Shown here one piece after another: positions 9,052-17,193 of a stretch of DNA of 44,101 nt. Every line of letters starts with the position of its first letter. Within the stretch, counting starts at the first letter, position 1. Made by a program: the position numbers and the translations under genes. The notes under the pieces are model-generated. The model saw only the letters and a program-made list of their open reading frames with translations, was not told the DNA's origin and did no database searches. This DNA is from an uncultured Rhodospirillaceae bacterium. Its GTDB lineage: Bacteria > Pseudomonadota > Alphaproteobacteria > Rhodospirillales > Casp-alpha2. The stretch lies in contig CAJWVP010000001.1 in NCBI GenBank assembly GCA_913048145.1, positions 1 through 44,101 of the forward strand, given 5' to 3'.

Positions 9052-9828
9052 ATGCTGCTTGCTATTGATTCGGGCAACACCAATATCGTCTTCGCAGTAT
9101 TTGGCGACGACGGTACCGTGATGGGCGAATGGCGTTCGTCGACAGACGCCAACAAAACGGCGGACGAATTCGGCATCTGGCTGGAACAGCTCATACATTT
9201 GCAGGGCCTGGCGCGCACGGATATCACTTCGGCTATCGTGTCCACCGTGGTGCCGGCAACGCTGTTTTCCTTGAAATTGCTTTGCCACAAATACTTTGAC
9301 TGCACGCCCTTGGTGATTGGGGAACCGGACGTGAACCTGGGCATTGAGGTGCAGGTGGATCGTCCCGATGACGTAGGCGCAGATCGGTTGGTCAATACGG
9401 TGGCGGCACACGAACGCTACGGCGGGCCATTGATCGTGGTCGATTTCGGGACCGCGACCACTTTCGACGTGGTTGGCGCGGATGGCAGTTACCAGGGCGG
9501 CGTGATCGCGCCGGGCGTAAACTTGTCGCTGGAGGCACTGCACCAGGCAGCGGCGCGCCTCCCGCGAATCGCCGTCGAACGGCCCAAACAAATCATTGGT
9601 AAGGCCACGGTGCCGGCCATGCAAACCGGCATTTTCTGGGGATATGTGGGGCTTATTGAGGGGTTGGTGTCACGCATCCGCGCCGAGTACGGAGCCAACG
9701 ACATGCCGGTCATCGCCACAGGCGGTCTGGCGCCTCTGTTCGCCAAGGCCTCCGACGCGATCCGCGAGACCGACGCAGAATTGACGCTCCGCGGGCTTTT
9801 TACCATCAACCGACGCAACGCCACATGA
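9052..9828 (+). CDS. coaX: Type III pantothenate kinase
   Basis: Phosphorylates pantothenate, the first committed step of coenzyme A synthesis. The protein is 258 aa from ATG 9052. Features of the acetate-kinase-like (ASKHA) fold are visible: LLAIDSGNTN at the N terminus (phosphate loop), DDVGADRLVN near residue 105, and IVVDFGTATTFDVV with the second phosphate motif near 130. A TTG at 9037 would add five residues. The ATG is preferred because it places the MLLAIDSGNTN terminus as in the family. The stop overlaps the next start (ATGA). Confidence 0.93.
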   Translation: MLLAIDSGNTNIVFAVFGDDGTVMGEWRSSTDANKTADEFGIWLEQLIHLQGLARTDITSAIVSTVVPATLFSLKLLCHKYFDCTPLVIGEPDVNLGIEVQVDRPDDVGADRLVNTVAAHERYGGPLIVVDFGTATTFDVVGADGSYQGGVIAPGVNLSLEALHQAAARLPRIAVERPKQIIGKATVPAMQTGIFWGYVGLIEGLVSRIRAEYGANDMPVIATGGLAPLFAKASDAIRETDAELTLRGLFTINRRNAT

Positions 9829-11495
9829 GTACAGCAACCGCTGAAGAACTCTTGTTTGTGCCGCTTGGCGGCGCAGGCGAGATCGGCATGAACCTCAACC
9901 TCTACGGCTTTGGCCTGCCCGGGGACGAGGATTGGCTGATGATTGACTTGGGCGTCACCTTCAACGACGGCGAATTACCGGGCATCGACGTCCTAATGCC
10001 CAATCCCAAATTCATTGAGGATCGGAAGGACCGCCTTCTGGCCCTGATACTAACCCACGCGCATGAAGATCACCTGGGTGCGGTCCAGTACCTGTGGCCA
10101 AAGCTGCGCTGTCCCATATACGCGACGCCATTCACGGTCTCTGTGCTGCGTCGCAAGCTTGCCGAGACGGAATTCGGAAGCGAGGTAAAAATCAACGAAG
10201 TCCCTCTTGGGGCGAAATTAGCGCTTGGCCCTTTCGATCTGGAATGGGTAACAATGACCCACTCCATTCCCGAACCGAACGCCATCGCGCTCAGGACGCC
10301 ATTGGGGACGGTCCTGCACACGGGCGATTGGAAGTTCGATCCGGATCCAGTCGTCGGGGAACCGGCGGACGAGAAAACCCTCCGGCGCATTGGGGAAGAG
10401 GGAGCCCTGGCCGTGGTCTGCGATTCCACCAACGTGTTCACGCCAGGCACCACCGGATCGGAGGCGGACATCCTGGACAACCTTACCGACATCATCGCCA
10501 GTTGTACGGGCCAGGTTGCGGTGGCCTGTTTCGCCACCAACGTAGCGCGGTTGGAAACTATTGCCACGGCGGCAGCCAGGAACGACCGCGACGTAGTTCT
10601 GGCCGGGCGGTCGTTGAAGCGAATTACCGATGCGGCCCGAGAGAACGGCTATATAAAGGGCGTCCCCGCCTTCCTCATGGAGGAGGACGCAGGGTTCCTG
10701 CCGGATGACAAGACGTTGATCATCTGTACCGGCAGTCAAGGCGAGCCGCGCGCAGCGCTTGCCCGCATCGCCGCCGAAGATCATCCCCGCATCGTCCTGA
10801 ACCCGGGCGACACACTAATATTCTCGTCTCGGGTAATCCCCGGGAACGAACGGGCCATCGCGGAACTGCAGGCAAAATTCCTGCGCCGGGATATCCATGT
10901 GATCACGGCCAAAGACGCCATGATCCACGTCTCGGGTCATCCCGCACGGGATGAATTGACCCGCATGTACCAACACCTACGGCCCGAGATTGCCATCCCC
11001 GTGCACGGGGAGCTTCGCCATCTCACGGAACACGCCGAATTAGCTCGCACCTGCCAGGTACCGCACGCCATCGTCAACGAGAACGGCGGTGCCGTGCGCC
11101 TAGCGCCAGGGGCACCCAGTATCATCGACCATGTGCCGGTGGGACGCCTAGCGTCCGACGGCAACCGCCTCGTGCCCATCCAATCGGAAGTCGTAAAGAG
11201 CCGGACACGGGCCATGTGGCACGGGTTCGCGGTTCTCACAGTCATCCTAGACCGCGATGAGGTCGATGAGGAAATGCCCATCTCCACCGCGGGCCTTTTG
11301 GAAGATGAAGATGACCCGATCTTGGATACGGTTCGGCTTGCCGTTCGGGAAGCGATCGATAGACTGTCGCGCGACGCCAAAGATGCAGACGATCACACCG
11401 TTTCCGAGGCCGCCCGCATCGCCGCGCGCCGAGCCTTTCGCACCCTTTTCGACAAGCGCCCAATCACCCGCGTGCATCTGGTTCGACTGGACTAA
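9825..11495 (+). CDS. rnj: Ribonuclease J family metallo-beta-lactamase ribonuclease
   Basis: The protein is 556 aa and belongs to the beta-CASP metallo-beta-lactamase nucleases with endo- and 5'-3' exonuclease activity on RNA. The GGAGEIGMN motif (15-23) starts the lactamase fold. The zinc-binding HAHEDH is at 78-83, a second histidine lies in LHTGDWKFD, and the beta-CASP part contains SQGEPRAAL and the ...VSGHPARDEL block. A C-terminal domain follows. The symbol rnj is used because J1/J2 types cannot be told apart here. Its position after coaX is typical of alphaproteobacteria. The start overlaps the coaX stop by 4 bases. Confidence 0.92.
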   Translation: MSTATAEELLFVPLGGAGEIGMNLNLYGFGLPGDEDWLMIDLGVTFNDGELPGIDVLMPNPKFIEDRKDRLLALILTHAHEDHLGAVQYLWPKLRCPIYATPFTVSVLRRKLAETEFGSEVKINEVPLGAKLALGPFDLEWVTMTHSIPEPNAIALRTPLGTVLHTGDWKFDPDPVVGEPADEKTLRRIGEEGALAVVCDSTNVFTPGTTGSEADILDNLTDIIASCTGQVAVACFATNVARLETIATAAARNDRDVVLAGRSLKRITDAARENGYIKGVPAFLMEEDAGFLPDDKTLIICTGSQGEPRAALARIAAEDHPRIVLNPGDTLIFSSRVIPGNERAIAELQAKFLRRDIHVITAKDAMIHVSGHPARDELTRMYQHLRPEIAIPVHGELRHLTEHAELARTCQVPHAIVNENGGAVRLAPGAPSIIDHVPVGRLASDGNRLVPIQSEVVKSRTRAMWHGFAVLTVILDRDEVDEEMPISTAGLLEDEDDPILDTVRLAVREAIDRLSRDAKDADDHTVSEAARIAARRAFRTLFDKRPITRVHLVRLD

Positions 11496-11512
11496 CACGA
11501 AGGAGTTTCGCC

Positions 11513-11917
11513 ATGATCGGCCGTCTCAATCACGTCGCCATCGCCGTGCCCGACCTGGAAGTCGCTACGGCCACCTACCGTGACACCCTGGGAGCTACTG
11601 TCTCCGCACAGATAGCAGAGCCCGACCACGGCGTCACCGTGGTCTTCGTGAAATTGCCGAACACAAAGATCGAGCTCCTGCACCCCCTGGGCGAGAACTC
11701 ACCCATCGCCGCTTTTCTGGATAAAAACCCATCTGGCGGCATGCATCATGTGTGCTACGAGGTCGATGACATCATCAAAGCCCGCGACCAAATGAAGTCA
11801 GAAGGCGCCCGCGTACTGGGTGATGGAGAGCCGAAAATTGGCGCTCATGGAAAACCGGTCTTGTTCCTGCACCCGAGAGATTTCTGCGGCACTTTGGTCG
11901 AGTTGGAACAGGCCTAG
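11513..11917 (+). CDS. mce: Methylmalonyl-CoA epimerase
   Basis: Interconverts (R)- and (S)-methylmalonyl-CoA in propionyl-CoA metabolism. The protein is 134 aa, a single vicinal-oxygen-chelate fold with two beta-alpha-beta-beta-beta modules. The metal-binding histidine in LNHVAIAVPD near the N terminus, the glutamate in TKIELLHPLG, the HHVCYEVDD histidine and the C-terminal FCGTLVELEQ glutamate fit the family pattern. It is preceded by AAGGAG (11500-11505). The mutase itself is not in the window. Confidence 0.9.
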   Translation: MIGRLNHVAIAVPDLEVATATYRDTLGATVSAQIAEPDHGVTVVFVKLPNTKIELLHPLGENSPIAAFLDKNPSGGMHHVCYEVDDIIKARDQMKSEGARVLGDGEPKIGAHGKPVLFLHPRDFCGTLVELEQA

Positions 11918-11932
11918 GGGAGGGGACGCGCC

Positions 11933-12172
11933 GTGTCACTTACCCTCGGCTTTGCGGTCTACGTCGTCATATGGTGGCTGACCCTGTTCATGGTCCTGCC
12001 CTGGGGCATCTCGCCGATCAATCCGGACGACTTGCTACCCGGAGAAGACCCGGGCGCGCCGGCAAAACCGCAGCTTCTGAAGAAGTTCATCATCACCACG
12101 GGTGTATCGCTGGTGTTCTTCGTGATCTTCTATTTCGTCTACGAAAGCGGTGTCATCTCATTTCGCGAATAG
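11933..12172 (+). CDS. DUF1467 family small membrane protein
   Basis: A 79-aa protein starting at GTG 11933 after AGGGGAGGGGAC. It has two hydrophobic helices (about residues 4-25 and 50-70) with a charged proline-rich loop between them, including WGISPINPDDLLPGEDPG. This pattern is that of DUF1467, a small alphaproteobacterial family whose gene usually sits between the epimerase and proS. Its function is unknown; membrane placement is inferred from hydrophobicity. The last 15 bases overlap the end of the converging sulfotransferase pseudogene. Confidence 0.82.
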   Translation: MSLTLGFAVYVVIWWLTLFMVLPWGISPINPDDLLPGEDPGAPAKPQLLKKFIITTGVSLVFFVIFYFVYESGVISFRE

Positions 12173-12933
12173 ATCAGCCGGCATCTGCTGATCAATCCAG
12201 GCTTCGAGAAGCATCCGGTCTTCGTCGTTGACCACGTGCGTCGCCGCCCCTGGTGCCTTCACGTAGTTTTCTCGGTCCGGCTTGGGGAAGGAACCGCCCG
12301 GACACCCCAACAACCCGCAGACCGATGCCATGACGTTTTCGTAGTCGTCACGCAGAGCCTCATAGGCGATCAGGTGCACGTGCGTATGGCTTTCAGCCAG
12401 CGCCCGCCAACCCCGAAGGTGGGCGCAAACATTTTTTCAGCCTGCGCCATCTGTTAGCGCAACAAACGCCCCGCTGGTGGCGCCTTGCGCAAAGGTCACA
12501 ACATTCCCCTCCACTGGTCCGTCCGGCCAGGGCCAGCCCTGAATGAAGGTCCAGAAACTCGCCATCACGGGACCAGGTCGACGGTAGATATAAAACAAGC
12601 GCGCTTGGTCAACGACGTCACCGATGATTGGGGCGAAGAAGGCCGCGTCATGGTGGGACTTGATAACATTCGCGGTGTGATGCGCGGCCAGCGCGCGAAG
12701 CACGTCGGCCAACGTTTCCGCGTGATGGAAGTTGATGTTCACGTCCGCGTGGTCGAGATCCAGGTAAGGTGACACCCCGTATAGCCGCATACCTCTGCGA
12801 TGGCGTTCATCAGGAAATGGTTGCCAGACCGCTCGTGCCCGACAACCACAGCTAGAGGCCGAGGCCCTCCGAATTGGGCGATATTGACGGAAATTCTCAT
12901 CCGCTCAGCCTGCCGCAGCACCGACCCTGACAC
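12158..12933 (-). pseudogene. Sulfotransferase-like gene, broken by a frameshift and an in-frame stop
   Basis: Three collinear pieces on the - strand together resemble a cytosolic-type sulfotransferase. The N-terminal piece (from ATG 12933, or 12900) has the PAPS-binding loop VVGHERSGNHFLMNAIAE. The frame then shifts by one base near 12790-12805, and the next piece continues with SPYLDLDHADVNINFHH and LFYIYRRPGPVMASFW (the R-P-x-x-V-x-S-F part of the second PAPS motif). An in-frame TGA at 12437-12439 ends this piece. Translation past it stays in frame with a C-terminal part containing HLRGW and HVHLIAYEAL. Two independent lesions argue for decay over a single sequencing error. The 3' end overlaps the DUF1467 gene by 15 bases. 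Confidence 0.75.
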
Positions 12934-13183
12934 AAGGCGACTAAGTAAATTTCGCCTCTAGATCTATTTCTTCCCATGGCTTTACCTTTTCTTAAATCCT
13001 CCACGCTTAGTTTTGATTCTGAAAATTTCGCCTTCCACAGAAAGTGGACAATAAAATGAAAATACATGCCGACGCCCGCCAAGGGAGATTCTCACATTTG
13101 CGCTAAGCGATTCTCGCTTCAGGTCCTGGAGCTGAGGCCCACTTGCGCGTCCCGGCGCCGGTCCCGCGTTTTCATGCCGTGAT

Positions 13184-13230
13184 CCCCAACTTGTGGGGTC
13201 TCATGGAGCCGCTTCCACAGCCCCAGACCC
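13184..13230. repeat. Two overlapping, mutually exclusive inverted repeats
   Basis: CCCCA (13184-13188) can pair with TGGGG (13194-13198) across a 5-base loop. The same G run can instead pair downstream: GGGTCT (13196-13201) with AGACCC (13225-13230), with an inner TGGA/TCCA pair (13204-13207 and 13214-13217). Bases 13196-13198 are used by both, so only one hairpin can form at a time. There is no T run, so neither is a standard terminator. Confidence 0.55.
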
Positions 13231-13244
13231 AAATCTAGGGCAAA

Positions 13245-13293
13245 CCCCGGGCCGCGGTGCATCGCCAAACCTCCTTGCACCGCGGCCATGGGG
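13245..13293. repeat. Strong 12-bp perfect inverted repeat (long hairpin)
   Basis: GGCCGCGGTGCA (13250-13261) is the exact reverse complement of TGCACCGCGGCC (13276-13287), with a 14-base loop. CCCC (13245-13248) can add to the stem with the G run after 13289, across a small bulge. No T run follows on either side, so it does not look like an intrinsic terminator. It could be part of an RNA, a protein-binding palindrome or a dispersed intergenic repeat. Confidence 0.7.
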
Positions 13294-13410
13294 GTGAAAG
13301 AGGGAAATCAGATTCGCCAAGTTTTCTCTCAAACTATTAAATTCAATGAGGACGCGCAGGGACATAGTATGGACTTACGCAGCTTCACTTGAGCCACGAT
13401 CCCTTTCCAA

Positions 13411-13439
13411 TTGTCATTGCTGATCGGTTTGCATAGATT
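13411..13439 (+). promoter_or_regulatory. Candidate proS promoter
   Basis: TTGTCA (13411-13416) and TAGATT (13434-13439) are 17 bases apart and end about 50 bases before the proS start. The -35 matches the sigma-70 consensus at five of six positions and the -10 at four. It lies downstream of the hairpins, so a transcript from here would not include them. Confidence 0.4.
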
Positions 13440-13488
13440 GCATAAGGAATGCTGACCCGCCGCCGGCGGCCCGGAAATCGAGGCTTTT

Positions 13489-14802
13489 ATGCGTTTATCC
13501 CAATACTTCCTGCCGACCCTAAAGGAGAACCCCGCCGAGGCGGAAATTGTCTCGCACCGTCTCATGTTGCGCGCGGGGATGATCCGTCAGTCCAGCGCCG
13601 GCATCTATTCATGGCTGCCAATGGGCCTCCGGGTTCTGCGGAATATTGAGCAGATTGTCCGTGAGGAACAGAACGCAATCGGCTGCCAGGAAATCCTCAT
13701 GCCGACAATCCAGCCCGCCGACCTGTGGCGCGAAAGCGGCCGTTACGATGACTACGGGCCGGAGATGCTACGCATCAAAGACCGTCACGAGCGCGACATG
13801 CTCTACGGCCCCACCAACGAAGAGCAGATCACCGAGATCTTCGCCGCATCGGCCCGCAGCTATCGTGACCTGCCGAAGCTAATGTACCACATCCAATGGA
13901 AGTTCCGTGACGAGGTGCGACCCCGTTTTGGCGTCATGCGCGGTCGCGAATTCATGATGAAGGATGCGTACTCCTTCGATTTGGACGCGGAAAGCGCGCG
14001 GCAGTCCTATAACAAGATGTTTGTTTCTTATCTACGCACCTATGAACGGATGGGTCTCACCGCCATTCCCATGGCTGCCGACACGGGTCCCATCGGCGGC
14101 GACATGAGCCACGAATTCCTGATCCTTGCGGACACGGGCGAAAGCGAGATCGCCTGCCACAAGGACTTCCTGGACCGCAAGCTTTCGGACACGGACATCG
14201 ATTTCGAGAGCGACCTGCAGCCTATCGTCGACAGTTACACCGGCCAGTACGCGGCCACGGACGAGAAGCGCGAAGCGGACGTCGAAGCGGCATTGGGCGA
14301 CGACCTGGTCACTGCGCGCGGCATTGAGGTCGGCCACATCTTCTATTTCGGCACCAAATACTCAAAGCCACTGGGCGCCCGGGTCACTGACGCCGACGGT
14401 CAAGAGGTGCACGTCGAAATGGGCTCATACGGGATCGGGGTCTCGCGCCTGGCCGGCGCCATCATCGAGGCGTCGCACGACGACGATGGCATTATCTGGC
14501 CCGACAATGTCGCGCCGTTCAAGGCGGGTCTGATTAATCTGAAAACGGGAGATGCCGCCTGCAACGCTGCCTGTGATGGCGCCTACAACGACCTGCGAGA
14601 GAAGGGGAAGGAGATCCTCTATGACGATCGTGAGGCCCGAACCGGAGCGAAATTCGCCGACATGGACCTCATCGGCGTGCCGTGGCAGTTAATAATTGGG
14701 CCCCGGGGACTTAAATCCGGTGTCGTGGAGATGAAGCACCGAGCTAGCGGCGAGCGCCAGGAATTGAGCCTGGAAAGCGCATTGACGCAGATTCTGGTCT
14801 AG
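13489..14802 (+). CDS. proS: Prolyl-tRNA synthetase (short alphaproteobacterial form)
   Basis: Charges tRNA-Pro with proline. The protein is 437 aa, the short class II form that lacks the large editing insertion of the E. coli enzyme, as in most alphaproteobacteria. Class II motifs are visible: the arginine-containing motif 2 around FRDEVRPRFGVMRGREF (about residues 139-155) and motif 3 GSYGIGVSRL (about 315-325), followed by an anticodon-binding domain with DREARTGAKFADMDLIGVPW. The start is preceded by CGAGG. lolC/E follows after 11 bases. Confidence 0.96.
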   Translation: MRLSQYFLPTLKENPAEAEIVSHRLMLRAGMIRQSSAGIYSWLPMGLRVLRNIEQIVREEQNAIGCQEILMPTIQPADLWRESGRYDDYGPEMLRIKDRHERDMLYGPTNEEQITEIFAASARSYRDLPKLMYHIQWKFRDEVRPRFGVMRGREFMMKDAYSFDLDAESARQSYNKMFVSYLRTYERMGLTAIPMAADTGPIGGDMSHEFLILADTGESEIACHKDFLDRKLSDTDIDFESDLQPIVDSYTGQYAATDEKREADVEAALGDDLVTARGIEVGHIFYFGTKYSKPLGARVTDADGQEVHVEMGSYGIGVSRLAGAIIEASHDDDGIIWPDNVAPFKAGLINLKTGDAACNAACDGAYNDLREKGKEILYDDREARTGAKFADMDLIGVPWQLIIGPRGLKSGVVEMKHRASGERQELSLESALTQILV

Positions 14803-14813
14803 GCGGCATTTGA

Positions 14814-16058
14814 ATGTTTTCACGTTTTGAATGGATGGTAGCGCTGCGCTACCTGCGGGCCCGGCGTCAGGAAGGATTCATCTCCGTCATTGCTTGGTTC
14901 TCGCTTCTAGGCATTGCTCTCGGCGTGGCGACACTGATAATCGTCATGTCGGTGATGAACGGCTTCCGCCAGGAACTGCTGACCCGTATTCTGGGCCTGA
15001 ACGGACATTTAAGTGTCTACGGCCAGACCAACGCCATGGCTAATTTCGACGACCTAGCCAAGGAAATCCGCACTATCAAGGGCGTAGTTTCTGTGACGCC
15101 CATGATCGAAGGCCAGGTCATGCTCACGTCCCGCGGCGTCGCCCAGGGTGGCGTGGTCCGCGCGTTCCGGCCTGAAGACCTAGCAAAACGCAATATCATA
15201 TCTTCCAACATCAAGCGGGGCTCCCTGGCCAACTTTAAGGGTAAGAACAACATTGTCATGGGTGAACGCTTGGCAGAGAAGTTAGGTGTGCGCATCGGCG
15301 ACAAGGTGACGCTGATTTCACCCAAGGGCACTGTCACCGCGTTTGGCTCCGTACCCCGGTTGAAGGCCTACAAGCTTGTAGGCACCTTCAACATCGGCAT
15401 GTTCGAATACGACTCCAGTTTCGTCTTTATGCCCTTAGAGGCCGCACAGATTTATTTCCGATTACCAGGCGCGGTCACCAACCTTGAGGTTTTCGGCAAC
15501 AATCCCGAGACGGCGCCCGCGCTTGGCAATGATATCCTGCTGAAACTGGCAGGCAAGGCTCGGGTCCACGATTGGCAACGCGCCAATGCGAGCTTCTTCA
15601 ACGCCATCCAGGTAGAACGCAACGTAATGTTCCTGATCCTGACCCTGATCATCCTGGTGGCGGCCTTCAACATCATTTCCTCCATGATCATGCTGGTGAA
15701 GGACAAGGGTAGGGACATCGCTATCCTACGCACCATGGGCGCAACGCGGGGCATGATCATGCGCGTGTTTTTCCTGGCGGGCGCCAGCGTCGGCATCATC
15801 GGCACCCTCGCGGGTTTCATCCTGGGGCTGTCGTTCACCACCAACATAGAAAGCATCCGCCAGTGGATCCAAGGACTGACCGGCACAGACCTATTTGCCG
15901 CCGAGATCTATTTTCTCTCCCAACTACCCGCCGTGGTCGACCCTGGCGAGGTGGTGACCGTGGTGCTCATGGGCCTAACGCTGTCGTTTCTGGCGACGCT
16001 GTATCCATCATGGCGGGCGGCGCGTCTCGATCCGGCGGAGGCGTTGCGTTATGAATGA
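14814..16058 (+). CDS. lolC: Lipoprotein-releasing ABC transporter permease, LolC/LolE family
   Basis: Inner-membrane permease that frees outer-membrane lipoproteins for hand-over to LolA. The protein is 414 aa, with one N-terminal helix (about 24-46), a large periplasmic domain and three C-terminal helices (about 270-400), the MacB/FtsX-like layout. The N-terminal block WMVALRYLRARRQEGFISVI and the ILRTMGATRGMIMRVFFLAG coupling segment are typical. Many alphaproteobacteria have a single LolC/E-type permease, so the choice between lolC and lolE is not meaningful from sequence alone. It overlaps lolD by 8 bases. Confidence 0.93.
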   Translation: MFSRFEWMVALRYLRARRQEGFISVIAWFSLLGIALGVATLIIVMSVMNGFRQELLTRILGLNGHLSVYGQTNAMANFDDLAKEIRTIKGVVSVTPMIEGQVMLTSRGVAQGGVVRAFRPEDLAKRNIISSNIKRGSLANFKGKNNIVMGERLAEKLGVRIGDKVTLISPKGTVTAFGSVPRLKAYKLVGTFNIGMFEYDSSFVFMPLEAAQIYFRLPGAVTNLEVFGNNPETAPALGNDILLKLAGKARVHDWQRANASFFNAIQVERNVMFLILTLIILVAAFNIISSMIMLVKDKGRDIAILRTMGATRGMIMRVFFLAGASVGIIGTLAGFILGLSFTTNIESIRQWIQGLTGTDLFAAEIYFLSQLPAVVDPGEVVTVVLMGLTLSFLATLYPSWRAARLDPAEALRYE

Positions 16059-16761
16059 GTGCAATGGCGACGCCATCGCTAGTGGCCAGCCGGTGCTGAC
16101 GCTGCAGGGGATCGAGAGATCTTTTCGCCAGGGCCGCAAGACCTTGAATATTTTGAAGGGCGTCAGCCTGACAGTCCGTACCGGCGAGATCGTCGCTCTA
16201 GTCGGGCCTTCAGGCGCTGGCAAGTCGACACTGCTGCATATTGCTGGGCTTCTGGAAAATACTGATGCCGGCAGCATCACGATTTGCGATGAGGCCTGTG
16301 CGAACTTGGTCGATGACGAGCGAACGTCGGTGCGCCGACGGCATCTGGGTTTCGTCTATCAGTACCATCACCTGTTACCGGAGTTCACGGCGCTAGAAAA
16401 CATCGTGATTCCCCAAATCATTGCCGGACACTGCAAGGGCGACGCGCGCGACCGGGCGCGCGAAATCCTCGCCTGGCTGGGTTTGGCGGAACGCGAAACG
16501 CATCGTCCCGCTCGGCTTTCCGGCGGTGAACAACAGCGCGTCGCGATCGGTCGAGCGATAGCTACGGGGCCCGACCTCCTATTGGCGGATGAGCCCACAG
16601 GAAATTTGGATCCCCACACGGCGGACGAGGTGTTCGACGTGCTTCTCCGTCTTGCCCGCGGCGCCAACCTGGCGGCGGTAATCGCCACCCACAACCCGGG
16701 ACTGGCGTCACGCATGGACCGGATCGCGCGGTTGGAAGACGGGCACCTGATTGAGACCTGA
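16051..16761 (+). CDS. lolD: Lipoprotein-releasing ABC transporter ATP-binding protein
   Basis: ATPase partner of the LolC/E permease, 236 aa. Walker A GPSGAGKST is at 52-60, the signature LSGGEQQR starts at 156, and Walker B LLLADE has its Asp at 180 and Glu at 181, followed by the D-loop and the switch histidine in IATHNPGL. The start lies inside the end of lolC, so the two are translated together. In related genomes dnaE usually comes next; here the nitrile hydratase operon lies between. Confidence 0.94.
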   Translation: MNECNGDAIASGQPVLTLQGIERSFRQGRKTLNILKGVSLTVRTGEIVALVGPSGAGKSTLLHIAGLLENTDAGSITICDEACANLVDDERTSVRRRHLGFVYQYHHLLPEFTALENIVIPQIIAGHCKGDARDRAREILAWLGLAERETHRPARLSGGEQQRVAIGRAIATGPDLLLADEPTGNLDPHTADEVFDVLLRLARGANLAAVIATHNPGLASRMDRIARLEDGHLIET

Positions 16762-16821
16762 CCGGGTTCCTCAAGAACAATTGGCGCGAACGGTGCAAAG
16801 ACGAGGCCACAAGAAGGCGAA

Positions 16822-17190
16822 TTATCCGGCATCCAACTCGACAGATTGGCCGTGTGGCGTCGCCAAGTAGGCACGCCGCCAGGTTTCCATTCGCTCGTCG
16901 ATGGCAGGCGTGGTTTCCAGACCCTTGCCAACCACCAACGCTTCCAGAGCCCGGAACCAATGATGGTAATAGGTGTCGCCCAGGTCCGCCTCGCCCCGGT
17001 CCTTGGCAGCGGTGATTTCGGTGCTCAGCGCCTCCGTCCATTCGGGCCAGGTAAAATAATCGGCGGCGTGTAGGCGCACGGTCATGGCGAAGACCTGGGC
17101 TTCCCATGGTTCACGGAAGACCGGGCCGTCGTCATCACGAGGCTGGAGAGGCAGGGGCGCCTTGGAGGCTTCAACCGGCGGTGGGGGCAT
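16822..17190 (-). CDS. Nitrile hydratase accessory protein
   Basis: A 122-aa protein of the nitrile hydratase accessory/activator family, thought to insert cobalt into the alpha subunit. It resembles the N-terminal half of the beta subunit: FREPWEAQVFAMTVRL, WPEWTEALSTEI and GDTYYHHWFRALEALV are typical. It starts three bases after the nthB stop and is the last gene of the three-gene - strand operon, the usual place for the activator. The C terminus ends without the SH3-like barrel of a true beta subunit. It converges on lolD, with a 60-base gap in which I see no clear terminator. Confidence 0.85.
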   Translation of the reverse strand: MPPPPVEASKAPLPLQPRDDDGPVFREPWEAQVFAMTVRLHAADYFTWPEWTEALSTEITAAKDRGEADLGDTYYHHWFRALEALVVGKGLETTPAIDERMETWRRAYLATPHGQSVELDAG

Positions 17191-17193
17191 GCC

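Larger units (their letters stand above)
12934..13410. other. Gene-free stretch between the sulfotransferase pseudogene and proS
   Basis: About 480 bases in which I see no believable gene. The part next to the pseudogene (12940-13070) is AT-rich and carries an 11-base direct repeat, AAATTTCGCCT, at 12947-12957 and 13023-13033. The part from 13120 to 13290 is GC-rich and full of inverted repeats, listed separately. A 61-codon frame on the - strand (12897-13082) resembles nothing I know. Confidence 0.6.

Noticed and set aside
12437..12439. TGA as a possible selenocysteine codon in the sulfotransferase-like gene
   Set aside because: The family has no selenoprotein members that I know of, the position is not a catalytic cysteine, and a separate frameshift shows the gene is broken.
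12897..13082. A 61-codon frame on the - strand upstream of the sulfotransferase pseudogene
   Set aside because: No recognisable motif, no good ribosome-binding site, and it runs into the pseudogene start in another frame.
16762..16821. Possible bidirectional terminator between lolD and the nitrile hydratase operon
   Set aside because: Only a 4-bp stem (GTTC/GAAC) is visible, with no T run in either direction.
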